This document shows, in pieces, positions 7,358 through 15,548 of a DNA stretch of 64,000 nucleotides. The notes below the pieces were generated by a model. That model was not told the origin of the DNA. It ran no database searches and saw nothing but the letters and a program-made list of their open reading frames with translations. A program made the translations under genes and the position numbers. This DNA is from Bradyrhizobium sp. 186. Lineage in GTDB: Bacteria; Pseudomonadota; Alphaproteobacteria; Rhizobiales; Xanthobacteraceae. Within the stretch, counting starts at the first letter, position 1. The number at the start of each line of letters is the position of its first letter. The stretch spans positions 6,262,001 to 6,326,000 of the forward strand of contig NZ_CP082164.1 in NCBI RefSeq assembly GCF_023101685.1, written 5' to 3'.

Positions 7358-10045
7358 CTATTCGGCGGCCTGCTCGAGCGGCGCCGTGCGCGGCAAGATC
7401 ATCTGGATGCGCGTGCCGCTGCCCGGCTCGGAATCGAGATCGAGCCGCCCGCCGAGCCGGTTGGTGACGATGCTGTAGACGATGTGCAGCCCGAGACCGG
7501 TGCCGCCCTGGTCGCGCCGTGTCGTGAAGAACGGGTCGAAGGCGCGACGGCGCACGTCAAGCGACATGCCGCAGCCATTGTCCGAGAAGATGATCTCGAC
7601 ATTGTCCTGGCCGGATTCGCGCGCCTGGATGTCGATGAGGCCGGGACGTCCGTCCGGGAAGGCGTGCGCCACCGCATTGAGGAAAAGGTTGGTCAGCACC
7701 TGCCCGTACGGGCCAGGATAGCTGTTCATGATCAGACTGGGTTGGCATTCGACGTTGAGCGTCAGGTTATGCTTGCGCAGGCCCGGCCGCAGGCTCATCA
7801 CCACCTGCTCGGTGAGGTCGGCGAGATCGAAGCTGCGCTGATCCGAATAGTTGCGGTCCGCCGCGACCTGCTTGAACGACTGGATCAGCTCGGCGGCGCG
7901 GTTGAGATTGGCGACCAGCTGCGAGGACGCGTCGCGGCTGGTGTGGAGATAGTCGTTGAGCGTGGAACGGCGCAGCTCACCGCGTTCGACCTCGGCGGTG
8001 AACATCGCTGTCTTGCGCTCGAGCGCGGACGCGACCGTGAGGCTGATACCGACGGGATTGTTGACCTCGTGCGCAACACCGGCGACCAGCCGGCCGAGTG
8101 CTGCGAGCTTCTCCGCCTCAATCAGCGAAGCCTGGGTCTCGCGCAGATTGCGCAGCGCGGTCTCGGCAGCCTCCTTGGCCTTCCGCATCTCCTGCTCGCC
8201 GCGCTTGCGCTCGCCGATGTCGAGCGCCACGGTGACGATCCGCTCGATCTCACCCTCGGCATCGAGCAGCGGTAGCTTGTTGACCAGCCACTGCCGCATG
8301 TTGCCGGAGGAGTCCTTGTACTCCTCCTCATAGAAGCCGAGCCCCTTGCGGAAACTGAGCACACGCTTGTCGTTCTCGTCGGTCTTGGCTGCGCCATAGC
8401 GCGACATGAGATCGGCGGTGGTGCGGCCGAGCGCGTCGCCGGGCTCGATGCCGAAAATGCCGGCCATGTAGCGGTTCATCAGCACATAGCGCAGGTCGCG
8501 GTCCTTGACGTTGATGACCGCGGGCACGGTGTCGATGACCTGCTGGAGCAGGCGCCGGCCTTCGGCGATAGCGTCTTCAGCGCGCTTCTGGTCGGTGATG
8601 TCGCGCAGCGTGCCTTCGTAGCGGACGATGTTGCCCTGCTCGTCCCGCACGCCGGTTGCGCTGTCGGAGAGCCAGAGGATGTCGCCGCTGCGCTGGCGCA
8701 CCTGATACTCGAACTCGCGCACCATGCCGTCGCGCGCCATCAGCCGCTGATATTCGACGCGGGCCTCGGGATGGACGTAGATGGTGTGGGCGATATCGTT
8801 GATGCTGTCGATCAGCTGCTGCGGGCTGTCATAGCCCATCATCCGCGCCAGCGCCGGATTGGCGTTGAGGAGGTCGCCAGCCGGCGTGGTCACGTAGATG
8901 CCGTCGACCGAGCCCTCGAACAGCTTGCGATAGCTTTCTTCGGCGAGACGCTGCTCGGTGAGCGCGCGCACCGCCGCCTCGCGCGCCGTGTCGGCTTCCT
9001 CCAGTGCGCGGCGGAACACTTCGGCCGCTCGCGCGATGTCGCCGATCTCGTTGTCGAGGTCCGCCGACGGAATCGAGGTGTTCTTCTCGCCCGCTGCGAG
9101 CGCGCGAATGGATCGCGCGATCTGGGCGAGCGGACGCACTGTCCTGCGCACCACGAACAACGCCGCGCCGATGCCGATCAGCACGCCGATCGTGCCGAGC
9201 ACGATGCTCTGCCATCTTGCCTCGGTCAGCGTGCGGGCGAAGTCGCGCGACAGCACGTGGCCGCGCCGGGCGCTGACCTCGCGCAGCAATTCGGTGACGC
9301 GCCCGATCAGCCGGCCCTCGGTTCCCAGCACCTCGCGATCGATGTCGGCGATCTGCCGCTCCCGGACGGCCACCGCGATGATGGCCTCGGCGTATTCGTT
9401 CACCGCCGATTTCAGCCTGGCATCGGTGGTGTCCATCGCCCGCATGCTCTGTGCCGCCTGCTCGGCCGCCGACGGATTGCGCGCGAGCAGCCCAAGCGCG
9501 ATCCGGCTCTGGGCCTCGGACAGACGGGACGCCAGTTCGCGGTCCGCCGTGCCTCCGACTGCCGCATCGAACTGGTCGCGAAGCGGCGGCAGGCCGGCGA
9601 GCAGCTGTGCGCGGCGGTCGATCAAGGTTGAGATTCGCTCGAGGCCGCTGCGATAGGTCGCAAGCCGCTCGGTGACCCCGTCGATCATGTCCTGCTGCTC
9701 GGGCGCGAGCTCGATGCGGGTCTTCTTCAGGATGTCGCTCAGCGTCGAGGCCGCCTCGCCGACCTGCTTGAACTGGATGCCGGCGCCGGGGTCGGTGACG
9801 AAGTCGCGCGCGGCAAGGCGCAACTCGTTCATGCGGCGGTCGATGTCCTCGGCGAGGTCACCGACGCTCTGGAGCCGCTGCAACTCCGCAAACGTCGTAT
9901 CGATGTGCCGGATCGCGATCACGCTCGCCGTCGAGGTGACGATGATCACCGCCAGCACCAACAGGAAGCTGCCGAACGTGAGCTGGCCGATGGAGAGCGA
10001 AAATATTCGCTTTTTCTCAGGGGTCGGCGTCGTATCGGCGGACAT
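7358..10045 (-). CDS. hybrid-less sensor histidine kinase (HAMP, two PAS, HisKA, HATPase)
   Basis: 895 residues. Membrane helices at about 22-46 and 279-300 enclose a large periplasmic, mostly helical sensor region. HAMP follows at about 300-352, PAS domains at about 370-490 and 495-615, then the dimerisation helix with H-box GRLVAGVAHEVNNP (phospho-acceptor His659). The ATPase domain shows N-box NLFLNAVAHAF, G1 DNGCGM, FDPFFTT and G2 GGTGLGLHI. There is no receiver domain and no response regulator gene beside it, so its partner lies elsewhere. The HEVNNP box is typical of the NtrB-like/HPK4 class. Confidence 0.93.
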   Translation of the reverse strand: MSADTTPTPEKKRIFSLSIGQLTFGSFLLVLAVIIVTSTASVIAIRHIDTTFAELQRLQSVGDLAEDIDRRMNELRLAARDFVTDPGAGIQFKQVGEAASTLSDILKKTRIELAPEQQDMIDGVTERLATYRSGLERISTLIDRRAQLLAGLPPLRDQFDAAVGGTADRELASRLSEAQSRIALGLLARNPSAAEQAAQSMRAMDTTDARLKSAVNEYAEAIIAVAVRERQIADIDREVLGTEGRLIGRVTELLREVSARRGHVLSRDFARTLTEARWQSIVLGTIGVLIGIGAALFVVRRTVRPLAQIARSIRALAAGEKNTSIPSADLDNEIGDIARAAEVFRRALEEADTAREAAVRALTEQRLAEESYRKLFEGSVDGIYVTTPAGDLLNANPALARMMGYDSPQQLIDSINDIAHTIYVHPEARVEYQRLMARDGMVREFEYQVRQRSGDILWLSDSATGVRDEQGNIVRYEGTLRDITDQKRAEDAIAEGRRLLQQVIDTVPAVINVKDRDLRYVLMNRYMAGIFGIEPGDALGRTTADLMSRYGAAKTDENDKRVLSFRKGLGFYEEEYKDSSGNMRQWLVNKLPLLDAEGEIERIVTVALDIGERKRGEQEMRKAKEAAETALRNLRETQASLIEAEKLAALGRLVAGVAHEVNNPVGISLTVASALERKTAMFTAEVERGELRRSTLNDYLHTSRDASSQLVANLNRAAELIQSFKQVAADRNYSDQRSFDLADLTEQVVMSLRPGLRKHNLTLNVECQPSLIMNSYPGPYGQVLTNLFLNAVAHAFPDGRPGLIDIQARESGQDNVEIIFSDNGCGMSLDVRRRAFDPFFTTRRDQGGTGLGLHIVYSIVTNRLGGRLDLDSEPGSGTRIQMILPRTAPLEQAAE

Positions 10046-10168
10046 TGGTGCTTAAGGACCGGGCTATTGGAAGCCCAATATACGACGTATTGCTGCCCCG
10101 GGGGAACATGCCTTGAGCGGCCGAATATCCTTAATATTGCAGTCCTCGGCCCGACCTCTCCCCCGGAT

Positions 10169-11083
10169 TTATGACGTTTTAACGCTGGCGGGCCTGCGGG
10201 CCGGGATCGTCATGGCGGCGACGCCGATCACGACGCAGGCAAGGCCGATCCAGGCGGTCTGGCTCAGGCTCTCGCCGAGGAAGGCGACGCTGATGGCCAC
10301 CCCGATCGGCACGCGGAGATAGGCCTGCGCGGTGGTGCCGACCGAGCCGAGGGTCTGGATCAGGCGGAAGTAGATCACGAAGGCCGCCGCGGTCGAGAAC
10401 ACGGCCAACGCGAGCAGCGCCAGGATCGAGCTCAGCGAGGGCGACAGCGTCCAAGGCTGTTCGAACACCAGCGAAGCCGGGATCAGGGCCGCGGCGCCCG
10501 CAAGCAGCGAACCGGCGGCGGGCGCCATCGGATCGAGGCCCTTGAAGCCGCGACCGAAGATCGCAGCGCAGGCGTAGCAGATGGTGGCAGCGACAATCGC
10601 CGCTTCCGCGACGAGGCCGCCGCCAACGTCATGGAAGGCATCGACGCCGACGATCAGGCAGATGCCGGCCATGCCGGCGACCACGCCGAACAGCTTTCGC
10701 GGCGTCGTCGCCTCGTGGCGGGTGACCATTGCCGTGAGCAGGAACGTGAAGATCGGTCCGGCAGAATTGAGGATGGTCGCGAGCGCGGCGTCGACATGGC
10801 GCTCGCCCCAGGCGATCAGCGTCCAGGGGATCATGCTGTTGAGCACGGCCTGGAAGGCGAAGCGCTGCCAGGTCGCGGCGTCCGTCGGCATCCTCACGCC
10901 GCGCAGGCGCATGATCGCGAGCAGCAGCAGGCCGGCAATGGCGGTGCGCGCCGCGATCAGCGTGATCGGCGGAATCGTGGCGACGCCGAGCTTGATGAAG
11001 GTGTAGGAGCCGCCCCAGAGGGTTGCGAGCGCGACCAGCAGCGCCAGCTCGACGGCGGTGTTGCTGTCCTGCCGGTGGTCCAT
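10169..11083 (-). CDS. DMT-superfamily (EamA) transporter
   Basis: 304 residues with about ten hydrophobic segments in two EamA repeats. The first repeat opens LVALATLWGGSYTFIKLG and the second includes FSTAAAFVIYFRLIQTLG and ends AWIGLACVVIGVAAM. An inner-membrane carrier, usually exporting metabolites or amino acids; the cargo cannot be inferred. It lies downstream of the Nudix gene in the same direction, separated by 81 bases. Confidence 0.88.
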   Translation of the reverse strand: MDHRQDSNTAVELALLVALATLWGGSYTFIKLGVATIPPITLIAARTAIAGLLLLAIMRLRGVRMPTDAATWQRFAFQAVLNSMIPWTLIAWGERHVDAALATILNSAGPIFTFLLTAMVTRHEATTPRKLFGVVAGMAGICLIVGVDAFHDVGGGLVAEAAIVAATICYACAAIFGRGFKGLDPMAPAAGSLLAGAAALIPASLVFEQPWTLSPSLSSILALLALAVFSTAAAFVIYFRLIQTLGSVGTTAQAYLRVPIGVAISVAFLGESLSQTAWIGLACVVIGVAAMTIPARRPASVKTS

Positions 11084-11164
11084 GGTACGCGTCCCGTCTC
11101 GTTCTCAGTCGACGGAACTTACCGCGGCCACCATCATAAATAGTTCGTCGCGTGTCGAAGTGTG

Positions 11165-11980
11165 TTAGCCGACCGCGCCGACCTCGAACACCTCGCCGTC
11201 ATAGCCGGCTTCGCGGGGAATGCGGAGCTGGCGGCCCCCCTCGGTCTTGGTCATCACCGGCATCACCGTGACGATGGACATGCCGCGGGCATGATCGAGC
11301 GCGGCGCTCACGCTGCCCTGCTTGGCCAGCCGGATCAGGTTGCGCGTGGTCGGGAACGGCAGCTTGAAGCGGCCGCTCTCGCCGCCCGCCACCGCCTCGC
11401 GCGGCGAGACCCAGATCGAGTCGGTGGATTCCCGGCCGTCATGGGCGCCGAGCTGATTCGGCGGTGCGGCGGCAAGGAAGAACCAGGTGTCGAAACGCTT
11501 CGGCATGCCCTCAGGCGTGATCCAGTGCGCGTAAGGTACGAGCGTATCGAGCGCGAGCTGGAGGCCGTTGTCGGCCAGGATGCTGAGGAAGCTGATCTTG
11601 TGCTCGTTGAGCGCAATGCGATGCGCATCCGCGATCTCGCCGGCGCGTTTGGCATCGATCGGCGTGCTCGAACCTTTCGACCGCGCCAGCAGGATGCCGC
11701 TCTCCTCAAAGGTCTCGCGGATCGCGGCGATACGAAACCCGCGGTCCGCCTCGCTTAAGCCCTCGCCGGCCGAATACAGGTCGGACCGGGCGACGATCTC
11801 CTTGTCGCCGGCATCGACGCTGCCGCCGGGAAACACCAGCGCCCCCGAGTTGAACTCGATCTGATGATGGCGGACCATCATGAAGACTTCGATTTCGTCG
11901 CGGCTCTTGCCGTCGACACTCGCGCCATCACGCAGCAGCAGGATGGTCGACGCGGGACGCGATGCGGCGGCTTCTAGCAT
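11165..11980 (-). CDS. Nudix hydrolase of the NUDT19-like type
   Basis: 271 residues from the ATG of MLEAAASRPASTILLLRDG; an upstream GTG would overlap the preceding gene by more than 100 bases and adds an Arg/Ser-rich shadow-like leader. The Nudix box is split: FPGGSVDAGD is followed by an insertion before AAIRETFEESGILL (the REUxEExGU core). This insertion and overall length match the NUDT19/CoA-diphosphatase-like group, so the substrate may be an acyl-CoA or CoA ester. It starts 4 bases after the DapA-like stop, so it is co-transcribed with it. Confidence 0.85.
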   Translation of the reverse strand: MLEAAASRPASTILLLRDGASVDGKSRDEIEVFMMVRHHQIEFNSGALVFPGGSVDAGDKEIVARSDLYSAGEGLSEADRGFRIAAIRETFEESGILLARSKGSSTPIDAKRAGEIADAHRIALNEHKISFLSILADNGLQLALDTLVPYAHWITPEGMPKRFDTWFFLAAAPPNQLGAHDGRESTDSIWVSPREAVAGGESGRFKLPFPTTRNLIRLAKQGSVSAALDHARGMSIVTVMPVMTKTEGGRQLRIPREAGYDGEVFEVGAVG

Positions 11981-11984
11981 GCAA

Positions 11985-12938
11985 CTAACCTGCGGCGCTG
12001 GATTGCGGCTGGAGATTGGCGCGCTTGTCGACCTTCGCCACGCGCGACAGGAGATAGTCGACCTCGGCCTTCGCCGCCGGCGTGATGGTCGCGCCCGGCT
12101 TGCGCTGCGCACTGGAGGCGATGATGCCGCGCTTCTGGAGCACGTATTTGCGCACGGCCAGGCCGGCGCCCGGCTGCTGCTCGTAGCGGATCAACGGCAG
12201 ATGCGCGTCGAACAAATCATGCGCGGCATCGCGCTTGCCTTCCTTCGACAGGCGCACGACGTCGATCAGAAGCTCGGGGAAGGCGTAGCCGGTCATGGCG
12301 CCGTCGGCGCCGCGCTCCATCTCGAAATCCAGGAACAGCCCGCCATTGCCGCAGAGGATCGAGAGCGGCCGCAGCGAGCCGTCTTTCTGGAAGGCGCGCA
12401 GCGTCGAAATCTTTTCCAGCCCCGGCCAGTCCTCGTGCTTGAGCATCACGCAGTTCGGATTGTCCATGACGATCTTGCGGATCACCGCCGGCGTGAACAC
12501 CACCGACAAGGTCAGCGGATAGTCCTGGAGCACCCAGGGCACGTCGGGGCCGATGGCCTCGGCCGCCTGTTTGTAATAGCCGACGATCTGGTCGTCGGTG
12601 CGAAGCGACGGCGGCGGCGCGATCATCACGCCGGCTGCCCCCGCGTCCATCGAAGCCCGCGCCAGCGAGCGCATGGTGGCAAAACCCGGCGCGGAGACGC
12701 CGACGATCACCTGCATCTTCTTGGCGCGCTTGACGAAGCGCACCGCGACCTGCTCGGCCTCGGCGGCGTCCAGCTTCGGCGCCTCACCGAGGATGCCCAG
12801 CACTGTGACGCCGTCGCAGCCGACCTCCTCATAGAAATCGGTCAGGCGGTCGATCGAGCGCTCGTCGATCCGGCCGTCGTCGTGGAACGGCGTCGGCGCG
12901 ATTGCGAAGGTGCCCTTGGCGTCGGCGGTGAGTTTCAT
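11985..12938 (-). CDS. dihydrodipicolinate synthase (DapA)-family lyase
   Basis: 317 residues from the ATG of MKLTADAKGTFAIAPTPF. A TIM-barrel Schiff-base aldolase/lyase family: GCDGVTVLGILGEAPKL (family GxxGE motif), VLQDYPLT (the Tyr position) and CVMLKHEDWPG, whose Lys should form the Schiff base with the oxo-acid. Downstream of an SDR in a catabolic run and directly before a Nudix gene, it is more likely a catabolic 2-oxoacid aldolase or dehydratase than lysine-biosynthetic DapA. Exact substrate unknown. Confidence 0.88.
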   Translation of the reverse strand: MKLTADAKGTFAIAPTPFHDDGRIDERSIDRLTDFYEEVGCDGVTVLGILGEAPKLDAAEAEQVAVRFVKRAKKMQVIVGVSAPGFATMRSLARASMDAGAAGVMIAPPPSLRTDDQIVGYYKQAAEAIGPDVPWVLQDYPLTLSVVFTPAVIRKIVMDNPNCVMLKHEDWPGLEKISTLRAFQKDGSLRPLSILCGNGGLFLDFEMERGADGAMTGYAFPELLIDVVRLSKEGKRDAAHDLFDAHLPLIRYEQQPGAGLAVRKYVLQKRGIIASSAQRKPGATITPAAKAEVDYLLSRVAKVDKRANLQPQSSAAG

Positions 12939-12958
12939 CAGTGCTCTATCCTCTTGTG

Positions 12959-13038
12959 CGTCATTCCGGGGCGATGCGTCAGCACCGAACCCCGAATCTC
13001 GAGGTCCCGGGTTCGCGCCTTGCGCGCCCCGGGACGAC
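12959..13038. repeat. palindromic intergenic repeat, family C copy 1
   Basis: CGTCATTCCGGGGCG ... CGCGCCCCGGGACGAC forms an imperfect long inverted repeat. It fills the gap between the SDR stop and the DapA-like start. A related copy lies at 13951-14043, and a more distant one at 25013-25134. Confidence 0.75.
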
Positions 13039-13046
13039 AATATTGG

Positions 13047-13925
13047 CTAAAACCGCCGCGCGCCCATCTTGATCTGCTCCTCGGAGAAGAAGATCTCCTT
13101 GGTATGATCGGCGATGTCCTGGGCCTTCCAGCCCGTGTGCGGCGGTTTCCAGCCTTCCATTTCCATCATCCGCATTTCGCGCACGCCGCGGGGCCCGGAC
13201 ACGCCCAGCACCTTGCCGGTTTGGTCGCCCGACAAGTCGCTGACCATGTATAGCACGGCCGGCGCGATGCCGTCCGGCCCGAGCGCCGCGTTCGGGTTCT
13301 CCTTATAGCGGGGCAGGTCTGCGGTCATGCGGGTCAGGGCGCCGGGTGCCAGCGTCCAGATCCGGATGTTATATTTGCGGCCCTCGATCGCCAGCACGTT
13401 GGACAGGCCCCAGATGCCGCCCTTGGCCGCGCCGTAATTGGTCTGGCCGAAATTGCCGATCAGGCCCGAGGTCGAGGAGGTGTTGACGATGACGCCGCCG
13501 CCGTTTTCCCGCATCCAGCGAAACACCGGCATGGTGCAACAGAAGGTGCCCTTCAGATGCACCTTGATCACCTTGTCCCAATCGGACTCGGAAGCCTTGG
13601 AAAAGGTCTGGTCACGCAGGATGCCGGCATTGTTGACGAGGATGTCGGCGCGGCCGAAGTGCTTGATGGCGTCGTCGAACACCGACTGGCCGCCCTCCAT
13701 GGTGGAAATGTCGGCGCCGTTGGCGACGGCCTTGCCGCCTTCGGCCTTGATCGCATCCACCACAAGCTGCGCCATCGACTTGTCGGCACCGGAGCCGTCG
13801 CGGGGCCCGCCGAGGTCGTTGACGACGACCGATGCCCCTTCCCGCGCGAACAGTTTTGCATAGGCCTCACCGAGACCCCCGCCCGCGCCGGTGATCAGCG
13901 CAACCTTGCCATCGAGTAGTCCCAT
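13047..13925 (-). CDS. SDR-family 3-hydroxyacyl-CoA dehydrogenase-like protein
   Basis: 292 residues from the ATG of MGLLDGKVALITGAGGGLG. NAD(P) motif TGAGGGLG, NNAG (VNNAGILRD), catalytic Ser in NTSSTSG and Tyr-x3-Lys in YGAAKGG. The insertion VNDLGGPRDGSG after strand 2 is the hallmark of the dehydrogenase half of peroxisomal multifunctional enzyme 2. With the MaoC hydratase immediately upstream, the pair would do hydration and oxidation of an enoyl-CoA. Cytoplasmic. The substrate chain is not known. Confidence 0.9.
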   Translation of the reverse strand: MGLLDGKVALITGAGGGLGEAYAKLFAREGASVVVNDLGGPRDGSGADKSMAQLVVDAIKAEGGKAVANGADISTMEGGQSVFDDAIKHFGRADILVNNAGILRDQTFSKASESDWDKVIKVHLKGTFCCTMPVFRWMRENGGGVIVNTSSTSGLIGNFGQTNYGAAKGGIWGLSNVLAIEGRKYNIRIWTLAPGALTRMTADLPRYKENPNAALGPDGIAPAVLYMVSDLSGDQTGKVLGVSGPRGVREMRMMEMEGWKPPHTGWKAQDIADHTKEIFFSEEQIKMGARRF

Positions 13926-13950
13926 CGTGGCTTCTCCCTTTTCCCTTTTT

Positions 13951-14043
13951 GTCATTCGGGGCAGCGCGCAGCGCTGAACCCGGAATCAAGAGGTTGTGGC
14001 GCGAGATTCCGGGTTCGCGCCAACGCGCGCCCCGGAATGACGG
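13951..14043. repeat. palindromic intergenic repeat, family C copy 2
   Basis: GTCATTCGGGGCAGCGCGCAGCGCTGAACCC ... GGGTTCGCGCC...GCCCCGGAATGAC is a long inverted repeat between the MaoC gene and the SDR gene. Same family as 12959-13038. Confidence 0.75.
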
Positions 14044-14049
14044 AGAGCG

Positions 14050-14910
14050 CTAACCCAGCACCGTCTTGCCGTTCTTGATCACGGTGACGCCGCGCGACTT
14101 CACCTTGGCTTCGAACGAGATCAAATTGCCGTCCTTCCAGAGATCCATGGTCACGGTCTCGCCGGGATAGACCGGCGAAGAGAACCGCGCGACGTGTTGG
14201 CGGAAGGCGGACGGATCGTAGTCGGCATAGGTCTGGAGCACGCCGCGGCAGGTGATGCCGTAGGTGCACATGCCGTGCAGGATCGGGCGCGGGAAGCCGG
14301 CTTTCTTGGCGAATTCGGGATCGGAGTGCAGCGGGTTGCGGTCGCCGCACAGGCGATAGACCAGCGCCTGGTCGGGGCGCGTGGTGATGTCGATGGTTTT
14401 GTCCGGCGCGCGCGACGGGATCTTGTGCGGATCGGGCTGGGACAGGTTCGGCCCGCCAAAGCCACCATCGCCACGGGCGAAGCGCGAGGCCACCAGCGTC
14501 GCGAGCTTCTCGCCCTTCTCGTTCTTCAGCACGGTCTGGTGGCTGATCACCACGCCCTTGTCCTTGCCCTTATCGTAGACCTCGACCACCGAGGAGTCCG
14601 CCGTGATGTGGGCCGCTGCCGGCAATGGCTGGTGGAACGTGATGTCGCGCTCGCCGTCGACCACCATGACGCGGTTGAGGTTCATCTCGCCCGGCCCCGC
14701 ACCCCACGCCGCGACGGAGGCAAACGTCGGCACCACCCTGAGCGGACGCGGCGTCAGCGTGCCCTCATTGACGAAGGCGAGCTCGTTCTCGTCCATCGGA
14801 TCGGCGCCCAGACCGATACCGTAGGCGTAGAGCATCACCTCGCGGTCGGTAAATGCGTATTTCTGGCCGAGGTTTTTGAGGCCTTTGAGTTCTTCGTATC
14901 TGGCGGACAT
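14050..14910 (-). CDS. MaoC-family enoyl-CoA hydratase (hydratase-2 type)
   Basis: 286 residues, two hot-dog domains. The second holds the catalytic hydratase-2 motif: DRNPLHSDPEFAKKAGFPRP followed by ILHGMCTYG (Asp and His of the active site). The first, QKYAFTDREVMLYAYGIGLG, is the substrate-binding half. This is the domain layout of the hydratase part of peroxisomal multifunctional enzyme 2, giving (R)-3-hydroxyacyl-CoA, which suits the SDR gene that follows. Cytoplasmic. Confidence 0.92.
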   Translation of the reverse strand: MSARYEELKGLKNLGQKYAFTDREVMLYAYGIGLGADPMDENELAFVNEGTLTPRPLRVVPTFASVAAWGAGPGEMNLNRVMVVDGERDITFHQPLPAAAHITADSSVVEVYDKGKDKGVVISHQTVLKNEKGEKLATLVASRFARGDGGFGGPNLSQPDPHKIPSRAPDKTIDITTRPDQALVYRLCGDRNPLHSDPEFAKKAGFPRPILHGMCTYGITCRGVLQTYADYDPSAFRQHVARFSSPVYPGETVTMDLWKDGNLISFEAKVKSRGVTVIKNGKTVLG

Positions 14911-14955
14911 TTTATTTGTTTCCTCCGAATGTCTTCGGCACCGCCAGTTGAAGTG

Positions 14956-15153
14956 CCCTCTCCCCTTGTGGGAGAGGGCAGCGAGGACAGTGCGGCAAAC
15001 TCATTTGGGTGAGGGGTTGGCTCAGCATCGAAAGTCTCTGCGTGGAGAGAAACCCCTCATCCGGCGCCAAAGCCGAAGCTTCGCTTCGGCGCCCTCTTAA
15101 GGACGGCCGCCAAAGGCGGCCTATGCCACCTTCTCCCACAAGGGGAGAAGGGA
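14956..15153. repeat. paired hairpin repeat, family D copy 1
   Basis: CCCTCTCCCCTTGTGGGAGA with its own hairpin at the left end, and TTCTCCCACAAGGGGAGAAG at the right end, flank about 150 bases containing TGGGTGAGGGGTTGG. The outer arms are complementary. A second member lies at 22026-22152. It separates the DUF35 gene from the MaoC gene, so these two may not share one simple transcript. Confidence 0.8.
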
Positions 15154-15158
15154 AGAAG

Positions 15159-15548
15159 TCAGGCCGGCGTGAAGAACGGCAGTGGTGCGCCGTCGGTCGG
15201 CTTGAACACCACTTTCACCTTCTGGCCGATCTTCAACGCCGTCAGATCGCAATCGACGAAATTAGTCTGAAGCGACGGCCCCTCCTTCAGCGTGACGTAG
15301 CCGATCGCGTAAGGACCTGTCGGTGACTTCCGCATCAGGCTGTAGGTGTAGATCGTCCCCTCGCCCGAACTCTCCTCCCACACCGTCTTGTCCGAGTAGC
15401 AGAACGGACAGATCGCGCGCGGGAAGTAGTGCGCCTCGCCGCATGCCGTGCAGCGCTTGATCATGAACTTGCCCTGCTTCGCGGCTTCCCAGAACGCGGC
15501 GGTCTCCGGATTCGTCACGGGGGCCGGATACTTCTTGGCTTCGCTCAT
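15159..15548 (-). CDS. DUF35 zinc-ribbon/OB-fold acyl-CoA-binding protein
   Basis: 129 residues from the ATG of MSEAKKYPAPVTNPETAAFW. Zinc ribbon CTACGEAHYFPRAICPFC (two Cys-x2-Cys pairs) at about 33-50, then the OB-fold with GTIYTYSLMRKSPTGPYAIG. Such proteins partner thiolases or aldolases, for example Ltp2/ChsH2 in steroid side-chain breakdown, and bring the acyl-CoA to the active site. Its ATG overlaps the stop of the thiolase gene (ATGA), so the two products are probably made together as a complex. Confidence 0.92.
   Translation of the reverse strand: MSEAKKYPAPVTNPETAAFWEAAKQGKFMIKRCTACGEAHYFPRAICPFCYSDKTVWEESSGEGTIYTYSLMRKSPTGPYAIGYVTLKEGPSLQTNFVDCDLTALKIGQKVKVVFKPTDGAPLPFFTPA

Noticed and set aside
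11880..13253. 457-codon plus-strand frame
   Set aside because: Antisense to the DapA-like gene and neighbours; no domain.
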